From NCBI GenBank assembly GCA_021788565.1, contig JAJYKO010000106.1, forward strand, positions 1 to 10,383: 10,383 nt of DNA, read 5' to 3'. Origin of the DNA: Chloroflexota bacterium. Its GTDB lineage: Bacteria; Chloroflexota; UBA6077. Every line of letters starts with the position of its first letter. Position 1 is the stretch's first letter. The notes beneath the pieces are model-generated. The model ran no database searches, was not told where the DNA came from, and was given only the letters and a program-made list of their open reading frames with translations. The translations under genes were made by a program, and so were the position numbers. Positions 1 to 6,736 of the stretch are shown in pieces.

Positions 1-309
1 TTCGCGGGTGCCATCCAGGACTACCACCGCGGTCAACTGGTCGGTGAGACCACCTTCGGAACCGGCACCGTCCTTTCAGGGTACACCCTCTCGGACGGGT
101 CCATGCTGTTGCTGGGGACAAGCGAGTGGCTGACCCCCAACGGGCGGCAGATCTGGAAGCACGGCATCACCCCGGATGTAACAGTATCACTGGCTTCCGG
201 CAAAGCTCCCGTTACACCCGACACCATGAAGGGGATGACGCCGGAGCAGCTTCGTTCGAGCGGCGATGCCCAGCTGCTGAAAGCGATAGACCTGCTAGGA
301 GCGAAGTAG
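1..309 (+). CDS. S41 family C-terminal processing peptidase (partial, C-terminus only)
   Basis: The reading frame is open from base 1 and ends at TAG 307-309, giving the last 102 residues of a protein whose start lies left of the window. The fragment matches the end of CtpA/S41 proteases: an opening FAGAIQDYHRG, then GETTFGTGTV, LSDGSMLLL, a TPNGRQIW stretch and the GITPDVTV motif that closes the peptidase core. After this comes a tail of about 40 residues ending in LLKAIDLLGAK, as is common in the family. These enzymes cleave C-terminal tails of envelope proteins and usually carry a signal or membrane anchor and a PDZ domain N-terminal to the core. The catalytic Ser/Lys and the PDZ domain would be upstream and cannot be checked. 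The gene converges on an HtrA-like protease, so two extracytoplasmic proteases sit side by side. The family call is firm; the exact subfamily is not. Confidence 0.88.
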   Translation, partial: FAGAIQDYHRGQLVGETTFGTGTVLSGYTLSDGSMLLLGTSEWLTPNGRQIWKHGITPDVTVSLASGKAPVTPDTMKGMTPEQLRSSGDAQLLKAIDLLGAK

Positions 310-318
310 TATACAGTT

Positions 319-387
319 GTAGCCGCAGGCTTTAGCCTGCGCGTAGCCTCTTCGTGCGAGGACGCGCAGGCTGAAGCCTGCGGCTAC
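319..387. repeat. Large palindromic repeat in the S41/htrA convergent gap
   Basis: Two 25-bp arms, 319-343 and 363-387, are inverted copies matching at 24 of 25 positions, starting GTAGCCGCAGGC and ending GCCTGCGGCTAC. Each arm is itself a smaller palindrome (GCAGGCT/AGCCTGC), and the centre adds a CCTC/GAGG stem, so one strand could fold as a long hairpin or a multi-armed structure. The rest of the gap (388-526) shows no gene. No T-run follows either arm, so a classical intrinsic terminator is not supported. This looks like a dispersed bacterial palindromic repeat. Confidence 0.8.
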
Positions 388-526
388 TCATTGAGGACTG
401 GGAGCGAAGTAAGGTAAGCCAGCGGTTGGTCCCAGAGTCATTCCCGTCTCTGGAGAAGGCTTGCTATCGGGCGAATGTTCGGACGGTGTCAACCTAAGTT
501 GGGAAGGTCCCGCATTCCCATGACCC

Positions 527-1744
527 CTATTGGGTGGGCTTTTCCTCCAGGGTCACCTGGACCCGCAGGGTCTGGCTTCCGCGCTGAACTTCGAGGGTAA
601 CCATGTCCCCCACCTTGTGGGTGAAGAGTACCTGCCCGAGGGTAGACTCGTCGGTGATCTTCTGTCCGTCGATGCTTTGGATGACGTCCCCAGCCTTCAG
701 GCCAGCGGTTGCCGCGGGCGAACCGGGAAGCACCTGCGCCACCACTATCCCTGGGCCGCTCGGCACGCCCAGCCGGCGAGCTATCGATGGTGTTAGCGCA
801 GAGTAGCTGATCCCGATGAAGGGATGGGACGCTTTCCCAGTGGTCACCAGCTGCTGGGCTATCGGCTTCACGGTATTCATGCCTATCGCGAAGCCTATTC
901 CCTGGGCCTGCACCCCAGGCTCAGCTGTTCCCGCGATCAAGGAATTGATCCCCACCACCTGACCCTGGAGGTTCACCAGGGCCCCTCCGCTGTTGCCGGG
1001 GTTGATGGAGGCATCGGTCTGGATCACGTCGTAGAGGAAGGGACCGGCCTGCCCGGTAGTCTGGCTAGGCGGCTCCTGAACCGTCCTGTTCAGGGCGCTG
1101 ACGACGCCAGCAGTCACCGTTGGACCACCCGGCAGCGCGAGGGCGTTACCGATGGCCACCACCCAGTCCCCTACCTGGAGCTGGCTGGAGTCCCCGAGCT
1201 GGGCCACTGGAAGGTTCGTCCCCTGGATCTGCACTACCGCCAGGTCGGTGTCTGGATCGGTGCCCACTACCTTGCCGTCGAACGAGCGACCGTCCGGCAG
1301 GGACACAGTTAGCTTGTCAGCCCCCTCGACCACGTGATTGTTGGTCAGGATGTGGCCCTGGTCATCGTAGATAACCCCCGAGCCGACGCCAGTCTGCTGG
1401 GTCATGGACTGGCTGAAGACGTCCAGGGCCTGTTGGCTGCTGGTTATCTGGACCACCGCGGGCCTCACGGCGTCCGCGACCTGTCGGATCGCCGTGGCGA
1501 AGCCCTGCGTCGTCTGCGTCAGGGGGACGCCGGAGGCAGTCGCGGGCGACGCAGCGGCGGCCGAAGCGGATGAGGGGGATGTGGCAGCTGCTGGTGTGGC
1601 TACCGGGGCGGTCGTGGTCGGGGCGCTGCCCTGGGCCGCGGGCTGGCCGCCGGGGCCGGCGAGAAGCGAGCATGCCTGCACGCTGAGCAATATGGCCGCG
1701 GTTAGCACCGCGGTAGCAGTGATGCGAGCTATGGTAGCGAACAT
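527..1744 (-). CDS. HtrA/DegP-family trypsin-like serine protease, predicted lipoprotein
   Basis: This 405-residue protein is an envelope quality-control protease of the HtrA/DegQ type. Residues 1-24 form a hydrophobic signal ending in a lipobox-like VQA before Cys25, so it is probably lipid-anchored outside the membrane. Residues 26-75 are an Ala/Pro/Ser/Thr-rich spacer. The trypsin-like domain (about 80-300) carries the complete triad: His137 in LTNNHVVEG, Asp167 in DPDTDLAV, and Ser252 in NPGNSGGALV. One C-terminal PDZ domain (about 308-400) includes GIVVAQVLPGSPA, AGLKAGDVI and the IDGQKI strand. The length fits single-PDZ HtrA proteins. An AAGGAG ribosome site lies 9 nt upstream of the ATG (its complement is at 1754-1759), which supports this start. 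The gene is divergent from uvrC and convergent with an S41 protease. The Gln at the -2 lipobox position is unusual, so lipidation is likely but not certain. Confidence 0.95.
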   Translation of the reverse strand: MFATIARITATAVLTAAILLSVQACSLLAGPGGQPAAQGSAPTTTAPVATPAAATSPSSASAAAASPATASGVPLTQTTQGFATAIRQVADAVRPAVVQITSSQQALDVFSQSMTQQTGVGSGVIYDDQGHILTNNHVVEGADKLTVSLPDGRSFDGKVVGTDPDTDLAVVQIQGTNLPVAQLGDSSQLQVGDWVVAIGNALALPGGPTVTAGVVSALNRTVQEPPSQTTGQAGPFLYDVIQTDASINPGNSGGALVNLQGQVVGINSLIAGTAEPGVQAQGIGFAIGMNTVKPIAQQLVTTGKASHPFIGISYSALTPSIARRLGVPSGPGIVVAQVLPGSPAATAGLKAGDVIQSIDGQKITDESTLGQVLFTHKVGDMVTLEVQRGSQTLRVQVTLEEKPTQ

Positions 1745-1768
1745 GGCGCACTACTCCTTGTTGATGGC

Positions 1769-1797
1769 TTGCGATGGGTGGGAATGGTGGCTAGAAT
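1769..1797 (+). promoter_or_regulatory. Predicted sigma70-type promoter for uvrC
   Basis: TTGCGA (1769-1774) and TAGAAT (1792-1797) are separated by exactly 17 bp, a good fit to -35/-10 elements. A start near 1804 would give a leader of about 35 nt to the uvrC ATG. The only ribosome-site candidate there is a weak AGGA (1830-1833), 5 nt before the start. No equally good promoter was seen for the divergent protease gene. Confidence 0.5.
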
Positions 1798-1838
1798 CTG
1801 TAAAGTGAAAGCAAGTAGCACTAACTGCCAGGATTGTA

Positions 1839-3914
1839 ATGTCTTCTCCAGAAATTGAAAAGAAGGTGGATGCCCTTCCAGATAGGCCCGGCGTTTACAG
1901 GTTCTCCGACAGCTCCGGCACGGTGATCTACGTGGGTAAGGCCCAATCTCTCCGCAACAGGGTACGGTCCTACCTGCAGGCGCCCGAGACGCTCGCGCCG
2001 AAGACACGGCGAATGATGGAGAGGGCCACCGATCTAAACGTCACCGTCACGTCCACTCCAGTAGAGGCCCTTATTCTGGAGTGCAACCTGATAAAGGAGC
2101 TCCGGCCACGATACAACGTGACGCTGCGGGACGATAAGAGCTACCCCTTTATCAAGGTCACCGTCCAGGAGGAGTGGCCAAGGGTCTACTTCACGCGAAG
2201 CGTCGTGAAGGACGGCTCCAGGTACTTCGGTCCCTTCACCGATGCCAGGTCGGTTCGCGAGACCCTGGATACCCTGAACAGGCTCTTTCCATTCCGCACA
2301 TGCCACCGCACCATCACGGGGAAAGATCCGCGAGCCTGTCTGCTCTACCACATACACCGCTGCACTGCCCCATGCATAGGCGTGGCCGACCACGACGACT
2401 ATATGGAGTCGATCCAACGGGTGGTCCTCTTCCTCGAAGGCAGGCAGGAGCAGATCATCGAGCAGCTTCGGCGGGACATGGAGCAGGCTTCTGAGGATCT
2501 GCGTTTCGAACAGGCGGCCCGACTCCGCGACCGCATCCGCTCCCTTGAGAAGATCGTGGAGCGGCAAAAGATCACCTCCATCGGGTCCGGGGAAGAGCTC
2601 ACGGACAGGGACGTCGTGGGGATGGTGCGCAGCGACGGCAACGCGTGCGCCCAGCTCTTCTTCGTCCGTGGTGGCAAGCTGGTGCGCAGCGAGCACTTCG
2701 TCCTGGAGGGAACCGAGGACGAGACCACGGGACCGGTGCTGGCGTCCTTCCTTCAGCAGTTCTACGACTCCGCGGCCTACGTTCCGCCCGAGATCCTGCT
2801 GCAGGAGGAGATCGAGGACGAGGAGACGCTGGCCGAGTGGCTGGGCGGGAAGCGGGGCAACAGGGTGCGGCTGGTCGTGCCGAAGCGGGGCCAGAAACGG
2901 CAGATGATCGACCTGGCCCTGGAGAACGCGACCCAGCAGCTGGAGATGCTGAAGCTCCGGTGGCTGAACGACAGCCAGCGGACCACTGCCGCGCTGGTGG
3001 AATTGCGGGATGCCCTGCAGCTGCCGGCCAGCCCGCAGCGGATCGAGTGCTACGACATCTCCAACATCCAGGGCACCTCGGCCGTGGGGAGCATGGTGGT
3101 GTTCGAAGGCGGCCAGCCCAAGGGGTCCGAGTACCGCAAATTCAAGATCAAGACAGTGGAGGGCGCCAACGACTTCGCCATGCTGCAGGAGGTGCTCCGC
3201 CGCCGGTTCAGGCGAGCAGTCGCGGCCGGAGACGGGGGGACGGACGCGAGAGGACCTGTAGGGGCCGGCGGCTCTGCCGGCCCGCCGCCCGAGGCTGAAG
3301 CCGTCGGGCTGAAAAGACGAAGCCCTTCGGGCTGGGGCGAGGGCGCGGAGCACCCTCTCCCAGAGGGAGCGGCGTGGACCGGCCAGCGGGCAGGTCCACG
3401 GGGTGAGGGTGGTACCCAGCACCCAGAACCCAGAACTCAGAATCCAGAACCCGATCCCCAACCCCCGACCCCCGAAACCGGCTGGGCGGCGATGCCGGAC
3501 CTGGTGATCGTGGACGGGGGAAAGGGGCAGCTCAGCTCTGCTCTCGAGGTGATGGATGAGCTCGGCCTGGCGGAACTTTCCGTCGTGGGGCTGGCCAAGG
3601 AGAACGAGGAGATCTTCCAGCCAGGCGCTCGGGACGGGCTGATGTTGCCCAGAAGCTCTCAGGCCCTGTTCCTGGTGCAGCGAATCCGCGACGAGGCGCA
3701 CCGGTTCGCCATAACCTTCCACCGCCAGATCCGCGGCAAGAAGAGCCTCGGATCAGCCCTGGACGAGGTGCGTGGGATCGGACCCAAGCGGAAGAAAGCG
3801 CTTATCAAGCACTTCGGATCGGTCCGCGCGATCCGCGAGGCGAGCCTGGAGGAGTTGCTGACGGTGCCCGGCATGAGCCGCCCCGCCGCCGAAAAGCTCA
3901 AAGAACAGCTGTAG
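1839..3914 (+). CDS. uvrC: UvrABC excinuclease subunit C, with a repeat-derived in-frame insert
   Basis: UvrC makes both incisions around bulky DNA lesions in nucleotide excision repair. This copy has 691 residues, against about 600-620 usually. The N-terminal GIY-YIG nuclease is intact: GVYRF around Tyr20, IYVGKA around Tyr31, Arg39, Glu81 in ALILE, and RYNVTLRDDKSYP. Four cysteines follow (155, 167, 175, 179), the spacing recently linked to an iron-sulfur cluster in UvrC. A UVR domain that contacts UvrB lies at about 206-241. The RNase H-like 5'-incision domain keeps Asp406 (CYDISN), Asp445, Asp559 (VDGGKGQL) and His621. Tandem helix-hairpin-helix motifs close the protein (about 634-691; GIGPKRKKAL and VPGMS). 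Residues 465-550 have no family counterpart and are low-complexity Gly/Pro/Glu sequence encoded by palindromes and 7-bp repeats. All catalytic residues survive, so the gene is probably functional. The ATG has only a weak AGGA site. The gene is convergent with typA; no uvrA or uvrB is nearby. Confidence 0.97.
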   Translation: MSSPEIEKKVDALPDRPGVYRFSDSSGTVIYVGKAQSLRNRVRSYLQAPETLAPKTRRMMERATDLNVTVTSTPVEALILECNLIKELRPRYNVTLRDDKSYPFIKVTVQEEWPRVYFTRSVVKDGSRYFGPFTDARSVRETLDTLNRLFPFRTCHRTITGKDPRACLLYHIHRCTAPCIGVADHDDYMESIQRVVLFLEGRQEQIIEQLRRDMEQASEDLRFEQAARLRDRIRSLEKIVERQKITSIGSGEELTDRDVVGMVRSDGNACAQLFFVRGGKLVRSEHFVLEGTEDETTGPVLASFLQQFYDSAAYVPPEILLQEEIEDEETLAEWLGGKRGNRVRLVVPKRGQKRQMIDLALENATQQLEMLKLRWLNDSQRTTAALVELRDALQLPASPQRIECYDISNIQGTSAVGSMVVFEGGQPKGSEYRKFKIKTVEGANDFAMLQEVLRRRFRRAVAAGDGGTDARGPVGAGGSAGPPPEAEAVGLKRRSPSGWGEGAEHPLPEGAAWTGQRAGPRGEGGTQHPEPRTQNPEPDPQPPTPETGWAAMPDLVIVDGGKGQLSSALEVMDELGLAELSVVGLAKENEEIFQPGARDGLMLPRSSQALFLVQRIRDEAHRFAITFHRQIRGKKSLGSALDEVRGIGPKRKKALIKHFGSVRAIREASLEELLTVPGMSRPAAEKLKEQL
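3231..3488 (+). repeat. Composite repeat block inserted in frame within uvrC
   Basis: This stretch encodes UvrC residues 465-550 and resembles stacked intergenic repeats. In order it holds: a perfect 8-bp stem GGGCCGGC/GCCGGCCC with a 6-nt loop (3262-3283); AGCCC-TTC-GGGCT (3321-3333); and a two-tier hairpin with outer CACCCTC (3351-3357) and GAGGGTG (3405-3411) enclosing a perfect GTGGACC/GGTCCAC stem (3374-3399). A C-rich heptad array follows (3415-3477). The block has no stop codon in the uvrC frame. The limits are approximate, set by where similarity to ordinary UvrC stops (after RRRFRRAVAAG) and resumes (before MPDLVIVDGG). Confidence 0.85.
3415..3477 (+). repeat. Nine-unit 7-bp tandem repeat inside uvrC
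   Basis: Nine consecutive heptamers can be read: CCCAGCA, CCCAGAA, CCCAGAA, CTCAGAA, TCCAGAA, CCCGATC, CCCAACC, CCCGACC, CCCGAAA. Because 7 is not a multiple of 3, the encoded peptide repeats every 21 bp (7 residues), giving a Pro-Glu-Pro/Thr-Gln-Asn pattern. Copy-number change by one unit would shift the uvrC frame; only changes of three units preserve it. Confidence 0.85.
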
Positions 3915-4218
3915 GGGTCGGGGAACGGGGGACAGGGATCGGGGGACAGGGATCGGGGGACAGGGATCAGCGGACGGGGGGCGGGGGGGCGGGGAACGGG
4001 GGATTGAGGGACGGGGAGGGCGAGGCTCCTGCCGAGCCGCCTCGTGATGACCAACCAACCTATCCATTGCGGGGCATCGCTCCCAGTTGGCCTGGTACGT
4101 TCCCGCAAGATGACTTTCCCAAGCACGCGTGGTCCAGGTGAACGTGGCGGCTCGCCGGGAGGCTCGCCCTCCCTCTCACGCACCTCTCCCGTTTCGTGAT
4201 CCCCCGTCCCCCGACCCC
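3914..4218. repeat. Nested inverted-repeat element filling the uvrC-typA convergent gap
   Basis: The whole 312-bp gap lacks a gene and is occupied by this element. The outer arms, 3914-3932 and 4200-4218, are inverted copies matching at 18 of 19 positions (GGGGTCGGGG then A or G, then ACGGGGGA). The inner arms, 4014-4041 and 4146-4173, are 28 bp and match at 25 positions (outer parts GGGAGGGCGAG and GAGCCGCC). Between the left arms are G-rich tandem repeats. The unpaired centre (4042-4145) is ordinary sequence of mixed composition with no convincing ORF. The left outer arm starts at the last base of the uvrC stop codon, and the right outer arm ends 8 bp before the typA stop codon. It could be a MITE-like or composite repeat element, or act in transcription termination for both genes. 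No transposase or clear target-site duplication was seen. Confidence 0.75.
3927..3968 (+). repeat. Three perfect 14-bp G-rich tandem repeats, G-quadruplex-capable
   Basis: GGGGGACAGGGATC occurs three times head to tail (3927-3940, 3941-3954, 3955-3968). Each copy is two heptamers. Degenerate G-run heptads continue to about 4020. Runs of three or more G separated by 2-5 bases extend over more than four runs, satisfying the usual G-quadruplex pattern on the uvrC coding strand. Confidence 0.85.
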
Positions 4219-4226
4219 GATTGTGG

Positions 4227-6062
4227 CTACGCGCTCTCCGGGGTCCAGCTGGCGCGTTTGCGGGCCTTGGCTCGCTCCTCCGCAGTGAGCAGCTTCTTGC
4301 GAAGCCGAATGGACTGGGGCGTGATCTCCAACAGCTCGTCAGGGCCCACGAACTCCAGCGACTCCTCGAGGCTGAGGTCCACCTTCGGGGTCAGCTTGAT
4401 CGCCACGTCCGCCGTGCTGGACCGGATGTTGGTGAGCTTCTTCTCCTTGCACACGTTCACCAGAACGTCATGGGGGTACCTGGACTCCCCGACGATCATC
4501 CCCTCATAGACGGCCGTCCCGGGGTCCACGAAGGTGAAGCCCCGTTCCTGGGCGTTGTTAAGACCGTAGGTGGTGGCCGTTCCCGAGTCCGTGGCCACTA
4601 GCGCACCGTTTCGGGACGACGTCAACTCCCCTCGCCATGGCTCGAAGCCCGCGAGCTGGCTGCCCATGATCCCATCGCCGCGAGTGGTGGTGAGAAAGGC
4701 GCTGCGGAAGCCGATCAGACCGCGGGTCGGGATCCTGTACTCCAGCCGCACGTTGCCGGCACCGTCGTTGTGGAGGTTGGTCATCACTCCCAGCCGTTGG
4801 GCCAGCTGCTCGGTTAGAGGCCCAATGTAGCCCTCCGTGGTCTCGATCACCAGGTCCTCCACCGGTTCCACGACCACGCCGTCGCGCTCGTGGGTAATCA
4901 CTTCCGGCCGCGAGACGTGGAACTCGTATCCCTCCCTGCGGAGCGTCTCCAGAAGGATCGCCAGGTGCAGCTCGCCGCGTCCGGAGAGGAGGAACTCGTC
5001 CGCGGAGTCGGAATCCTCCACCCGCAGGGCGATGTTCGTTTCTAGCTCCCGGTAGAGTCGCGCCCGAAGCTGGCGGGAGGTGCAGTATTTGCCCTCGCGC
5101 CCATTGAAGGGGGACGTATTCACCCCCAGGGCGATCTTCACCGTCGGCTCCTCGATTTCGATGCGCGGCAGCGCCTCCGGCGAATCGACGGTAGCCACGG
5201 TGTCCCCGATGTTCACCTCGTCCAGGCCGGTGATGATGACGATATCCCCGGCGCGAGCCTCTTCGACGGGAACCCGCTTCAGACCGTCGAAGGCGAACAT
5301 CTGGCTGGCTCGCTGAGGCCACACCTGTCCGTGCCCGTCGATCCGCACCAGGGTGTCGCCGGCTCGAACCGTCCCGCGCGCTACTCGACCGATGGCCGCA
5401 CGGCCGCGGTACTCATCGTAACTGATGTTGGCCACCAGCATCTGGAAGCCGCTGGTCACGTCGACCCGGGGGGCGGGTATCGACCGGAGGATCGTTTCGA
5501 AGAGCGGCACCAGGGTGTCGGACAGGTTGTCCGGGTCCATGCCTGCCCGGCCGTCCCGTGCATTCGTGTACACCACCTCGAACTCCAACTGCTCGGCGTC
5601 TGTGACCAACTCCAGGAACAGGTCCTGGACAAAACCGAGCACCGCGTCCGGCCGGGCGTTGGGGCGATCCATCTTGTTGATGACGACGATCGGCTTCAGG
5701 TTCAGCTCCAGCGCCTTGCGTAGGACGAACTTGGTCTGTGGCATGGGGCCGTCCACGGCGTCCACCAACAGCAAGCAGCCGTCGGCCATGTTAAGCACGC
5801 GCTCCACCTCGCCGGAGAAGTCCGCGTGGCCGGGGGTGTCTATGATGTTGATCTTGACGCCCCGGTAGTTGATGGCGGTGTTCTTGGCCAGGATGGTGAT
5901 GCCCTTCTCCCGCTCCAGGGCGTTGGAATCGAGGATTAGCTCGCCCACCTCCTGGTTGGGGCGGAAGGTGTTGCTCTGCTTCAGCAGCCCGTCCACCAGG
6001 GTGGTCTTGCCGTGGTCGACATGGGCGATGATGGCCACGTTGCGCAGCTCGTCCCGCACCAC
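4227..6062 (-). CDS. typA: Ribosome-associated translational GTPase TypA/BipA
   Basis: TypA (BipA) is an EF-G-like GTPase that binds the ribosome and supports 50S assembly and stress growth. The GTPase motifs are complete: P-loop AHVDHGKT, switch II DTPGHAD, and NKMD; the usual Ser-Ala G5 is TNARDG here. Domain II follows, then EF-G-like domains and the TypA-specific C-terminus with [50 protein letters not shown] and [15 protein letters not shown]. The start is uncertain. The frame extends to a TTG at 6132-6134 (635 residues), but GTG codons at 6060-6062 and 6057-6059 place the start 8-9 residues before [11 protein letters not shown] and give 610-611 residues, the usual family length. I chose 6062. 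Neither choice has a strong ribosome site. The gene is convergent with uvrC and divergent from the substrate-binding protein gene. Confidence 0.96.
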   Translation of the reverse strand: MVRDELRNVAIIAHVDHGKTTLVDGLLKQSNTFRPNQEVGELILDSNALEREKGITILAKNTAINYRGVKINIIDTPGHADFSGEVERVLNMADGCLLLVDAVDGPMPQTKFVLRKALELNLKPIVVINKMDRPNARPDAVLGFVQDLFLELVTDAEQLEFEVVYTNARDGRAGMDPDNLSDTLVPLFETILRSIPAPRVDVTSGFQMLVANISYDEYRGRAAIGRVARGTVRAGDTLVRIDGHGQVWPQRASQMFAFDGLKRVPVEEARAGDIVIITGLDEVNIGDTVATVDSPEALPRIEIEEPTVKIALGVNTSPFNGREGKYCTSRQLRARLYRELETNIALRVEDSDSADEFLLSGRGELHLAILLETLRREGYEFHVSRPEVITHERDGVVVEPVEDLVIETTEGYIGPLTEQLAQRLGVMTNLHNDGAGNVRLEYRIPTRGLIGFRSAFLTTTRGDGIMGSQLAGFEPWRGELTSSRNGALVATDSGTATTYGLNNAQERGFTFVDPGTAVYEGMIVGESRYPHDVLVNVCKEKKLTNIRSSTADVAIKLTPKVDLSLEESLEFVGPDELLEITPQSIRLRKKLLTAEERAKARKRASWTPESA

Positions 6063-6161
6063 GAGCCGGCGTTCCGAAGCGGCGTCGCCGTCAAAGGTAT
6101 CGGTTGGTCTCAACTGATCGGCGTTCAATACCAAAAGTGCTTTCCCGTTCGTGACATGAAT

Positions 6162-6187
6162 AGGGGCGACCCGACGGGCCGCCCCCT
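6162..6187. repeat. GC-rich palindrome in the typA leader
   Basis: AGGGGCG-A-CCC-GAC-GGG-C-CGCCCCCT forms a strong near-perfect hairpin between the predicted typA promoter and its coding region. There is no T-run, so it is not an obvious terminator. Its TAGGGGC beginning resembles the palindrome inside uvrC at 3259-3283, so it may be another dispersed repeat copy. If transcribed, it would lie in the typA 5' leader. Confidence 0.6.
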
Positions 6188-6211
6188 GGATCGGTTACGT
6201 TTTCACGATTA

Positions 6212-6241
6212 AGTATACAGCATTGGCGCCGCGAAAGCGAA
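6212..6241 (-). promoter_or_regulatory. Predicted promoter for typA
   Basis: On the minus strand, TATACT (complement of 6212-6217) is a strong -10 element. TTCGCT (complement of 6236-6241) lies 18 bp upstream as a poor -35. Transcription would begin near 6205, giving a leader of about 70 nt to the TTG or 140 nt to the preferred GTG. Confidence 0.45.
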
Positions 6242-6275
6242 TTCTGAACAATATGAATCTTGCTCGCCACATCTG

Positions 6276-6304
6276 TTGACTGATGCACCAGCAAGACCTA
6301 TCTT
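6276..6304 (+). promoter_or_regulatory. Predicted sigma70-type promoter driving the substrate-binding protein leader
   Basis: TTGACT (6276-6281) and TATCTT (6299-6304) are 17 bp apart, a good match to the sigma70 consensus on the plus strand. Transcription from about 6311 would give an unusually long leader of about 425 nt before the ATG at 6737. This promoter lies back to back with the predicted typA promoter. Confidence 0.5.
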
Positions 6305-6310
6305 CGTTCC

Positions 6311-6736
6311 GGCCTCGCGATATCCGGTATGGTTAACCTGGTTACTGTTTTTCCATACGTGCGCGTGCCAGGAACTGAGCGACTGGATGGGAAGGCGTAA
6401 AGGGCGCTTTTCCCACCCGAAGCCTTGACCCAGTCTCCACTGGCTTCGGTCGTGAAGAATCGTGTTGCCTTCACCTTGGAAGCCGTATGGACAAGGCGGG
6501 AAACGTCGTGGCAGGTGTCACATATCTGAAGGGAGGGTGGAATACTGCATCAACACCCCGGCGGAACCGATCCGTCGCGGGGGTGAACTCCGCGCTCGCC
6601 CCGAGGCAGACCTGCATGTCTGCTCCCACGAAGGTTCTGTCGGCTGCTTTCGATCTCCATTTTGTGTCCCACCAGAGAACTGCGTAGTTCCAATCCAGCG
6701 CCCTTGTGGGCGGCTATCTGCAAAGGAGACTATTCG
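6311..6736 (+). other. Long non-coding leader with serial hairpins
   Basis: No convincing gene lies here. Perfect or near-perfect inverted repeats follow one another: GTATGG/CCATAC (6327-6358); TGGGAAGGCG with CGCTTTTCCCA, one bulge (6388-6415); CCGAAGCC/GGCTTCGG (6417-6449), competing with CCAGT/ACTGG inside it; CACCCC/GGGGTG (6554-6585); GCAGAC/GTCTGC (6606-6623); GAACT-GCGT-AGTTC (6677-6690); and CGCCC-TTGT-GGGCG, ending about 10 nt before the AAGGAG ribosome site. The order, the mutually exclusive pairings and the position next to the ribosome site suggest a structured 5' untranslated region. I do not recognise a known riboswitch class. Confidence 0.45.

Noticed and set aside
2034..3722. 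A 562-codon open frame antisense to uvrC.
   Set aside because: It lies wholly opposite a clearly recognised gene, has no recognisable domain, and is expected from GC-rich third positions leaving the complementary frame open.
1839..3914. uvrC as a pseudogene because of its insert.
   Set aside because: The frame is uninterrupted, and all GIY-YIG and RNase H-like catalytic residues and the helix-hairpin-helix motifs are present.
3927..3968. The 14-bp tandem repeats as a CRISPR array.
   Set aside because: Units are contiguous with no spacers, far shorter than CRISPR repeats, and no cas gene is present.
3914..4218. A complete insertion sequence.
   Set aside because: There is no transposase gene and no clear target duplication; a non-autonomous or composite repeat remains possible.
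4558..5322. A 254-codon alternative frame inside typA.
   Set aside because: It is on the same strand in a different frame, Arg/Gly-rich and without family features, and the overlapping TypA protein is conserved throughout.
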